A stretch of DNA of 15,851 bases from Lachnospiraceae bacterium (GTDB lineage Bacteria; Bacillota_A; Clostridia; Lachnospirales; Lachnospiraceae), in the NCBI GenBank assembly GCA_024683935.1, contig JAIKXV010000015.1:1-15851 (forward strand), given 5' to 3'. Below, piece after piece: positions 15,143 through 15,851 of the stretch. Under the pieces are notes generated by a model, which saw nothing but the letters and a program-made list of their open reading frames with translations, was not told where the DNA came from and searched no databases. Position numbers and translations under genes: made by a program. The first letter of the stretch is position 1, and the number at the start of each line of letters is the position of its first letter.

Positions 15143-15851
15143 ATGAGTATGAATGATAACGGAACAGAATATGACGGAATGCTGTCAAGGGAAGAAATTG
15201 ATGAGTTGTTGAATGTGGATGACAAGAGTTCCTGTGGAGAATACATGGATTCACCGCGTGAAAATACGGAAACAACCGCGACCGAGCTGCCGCATATCGA
15301 GATAAGCGATGTGTTGGGAATTGAGCCTGTTAATTCCTGTAATGGTCAACAGTATGAGGATGGGTGCTTATACAGGATCAGGATGAATTCGGGTCATGAT
15401 TACTTTATCAGGATCGAGAATATGCCCGATCCCAGTTGGGGTCTGTTTGGTGCTTTTGGAAGCTGGACTCCATTTCATACAATTTTGCTGGACGAAACTC
15501 TGAACCGGATTTCCGAACACTATGAAGACCATGGAGCGGCTTCTGTCCGTATCAGGGATATTATTCCGGGAAACAGATTTCATATCGAAACAGATCCTCC
15601 CCATAAATATGACAAAGAACAGATCATACGCTGGCTGACGGTCATGAACATGATAACCAGCAATTACCTGTCAGAGATTCAGGACATAAACCGTGAGATC
15701 ATTAAGCAGTATCAGATTGGATGTGAGGTAAACAGGAAACTCCGGGAACTGTATGAACGTCGTTTTGCATATACCGGGAAAATGATGAATTGGAGTATGG
15801 GTGCGTTCGAAGATATAGAGGAGATTAAGAAAAGCAGAAAAGATCTGGAAT
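15143..15851 (+). CDS. Unrecognised protein with an N-terminal FliM/FliY-type EIDALL motif; 3' end outside the window
   Basis: The frame is open for 236 codons and runs off the window. Residues 14-23 read LSREEIDELL, closely matching the LSQ(D/E/N)EIDALL peptide at the N-terminus of FliM and FliY, which binds phosphorylated CheY. In those proteins, as here, it is followed by a flexible polar stretch (about 24-48). Residues about 50-155 look like a compact mixed domain (YRIRM, HDYFIRIEN, PSWGLFGAFGSWTPFH, SVRIRDI, RFHIETD) that I do not recognise; it lacks visible FliM or CheC/FliY features. From about 158 it is mostly helical and charged, possibly coiled coil, and residues 176-229 are duplicated upstream. 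There is no signal peptide or membrane segment, so it should be cytosolic. A chemotaxis or motor-switch link is inferred from the short motif only. The start at 15143 is chosen for its AGGGG site. Confidence 0.6.
   Translation, partial: MSMNDNGTEYDGMLSREEIDELLNVDDKSSCGEYMDSPRENTETTATELPHIEISDVLGIEPVNSCNGQQYEDGCLYRIRMNSGHDYFIRIENMPDPSWGLFGAFGSWTPFHTILLDETLNRISEHYEDHGAASVRIRDIIPGNRFHIETDPPHKYDKEQIIRWLTVMNMITSNYLSEIQDINREIIKQYQIGCEVNRKLRELYERRFAYTGKMMNWSMGAFEDIEEIKKSRKDLE
15668..15831 (+). repeat. 164-base direct repeat, copy 2 (within the EIDALL-motif gene)
   Basis: This copy lies inside the open gene and encodes residues 176-229 of its product. Compared with copy 1 at 14830-14993, three of the seven substitutions are synonymous (Val, Gly, Gly codons) and four change an amino acid (Lys/Glu, Glu/Lys, Ile/Met, Glu/Ala). 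Confidence 0.95.

Noticed and set aside
14779..15831. Insertion sequence or transposon explaining the 164-base repeat
   Set aside because: There is no transposase, no terminal inverted repeat and no target-site duplication; the repeat is coding sequence in the same frame in both places.
1..15851. tRNA, rRNA, riboswitch or CRISPR array
   Set aside because: Coding sequence fills nearly the whole window, and the gaps hold no cloverleaf, conserved aptamer or regularly spaced repeats that I could recognise by eye.

Overview
The window reads as chromosomal DNA of an anaerobic Firmicute in class Clostridia, most likely Lachnospiraceae. This is inferred from AddAB-type rather than RecBCD-type recombination genes, a lysine/glutamate-rich clostridial-style HtpG, strong Shine-Dalgarno sites on most genes, and a quinone-linked fumarate reductase of the type B (Bacillus/Wolinella-like) architecture. 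The species cannot be named from the sequence.

Layout. Bases 1-672 (+) are the 3' end of htpG. A hairpin terminator follows it and lies inside the 3' end of the convergent gene at 700-3345 (-), a class A penicillin-binding protein. A 251-base divergent intergenic region (3346-3596) carries a promoter for each side. Then come addB (3597-6746) and addA (6743-10450), overlapping by ATGA, and after 21 bases a fumarate reductase set: di-heme cytochrome b (10472-11020), flavoprotein (11027-12658) and iron-sulfur protein (12648-13325). Only 5 bases separate this from the convergent aspA (13331-14776, -).

Metabolic logic. AspA deaminates aspartate to fumarate and the membrane-bound reductase reduces fumarate to succinate, so the two convergent units form an anaerobic aspartate-to-succinate respiratory module. 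The flavoprotein has Gln at the position of the covalent-FAD histidine, and the cytochrome keeps one histidine in each of its first four helices, as expected for a di-heme type B enzyme.

The right end (14779-15851) is the least ordinary part. An open gene running off the window (15143 onward) has an N-terminal peptide matching the CheY-P-binding LSQEEIDALL motif of FliM/FliY, joined to a body I do not recognise and a helical C-terminal segment. A 164-base piece of that C-terminal segment is duplicated, in frame and at 157/164 identity, upstream beside the aspA start, where it abuts the aspA -35 element. This looks like a family of motif-bearing proteins undergoing duplication or recombination and is the best candidate here for something undescribed.

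A second thread is translation initiation. The penicillin-binding protein and cytochrome b genes both lack a Shine-Dalgarno and both have a good -10 element 6-10 bases before the ATG, which suggests leaderless or nearly leaderless mRNAs.
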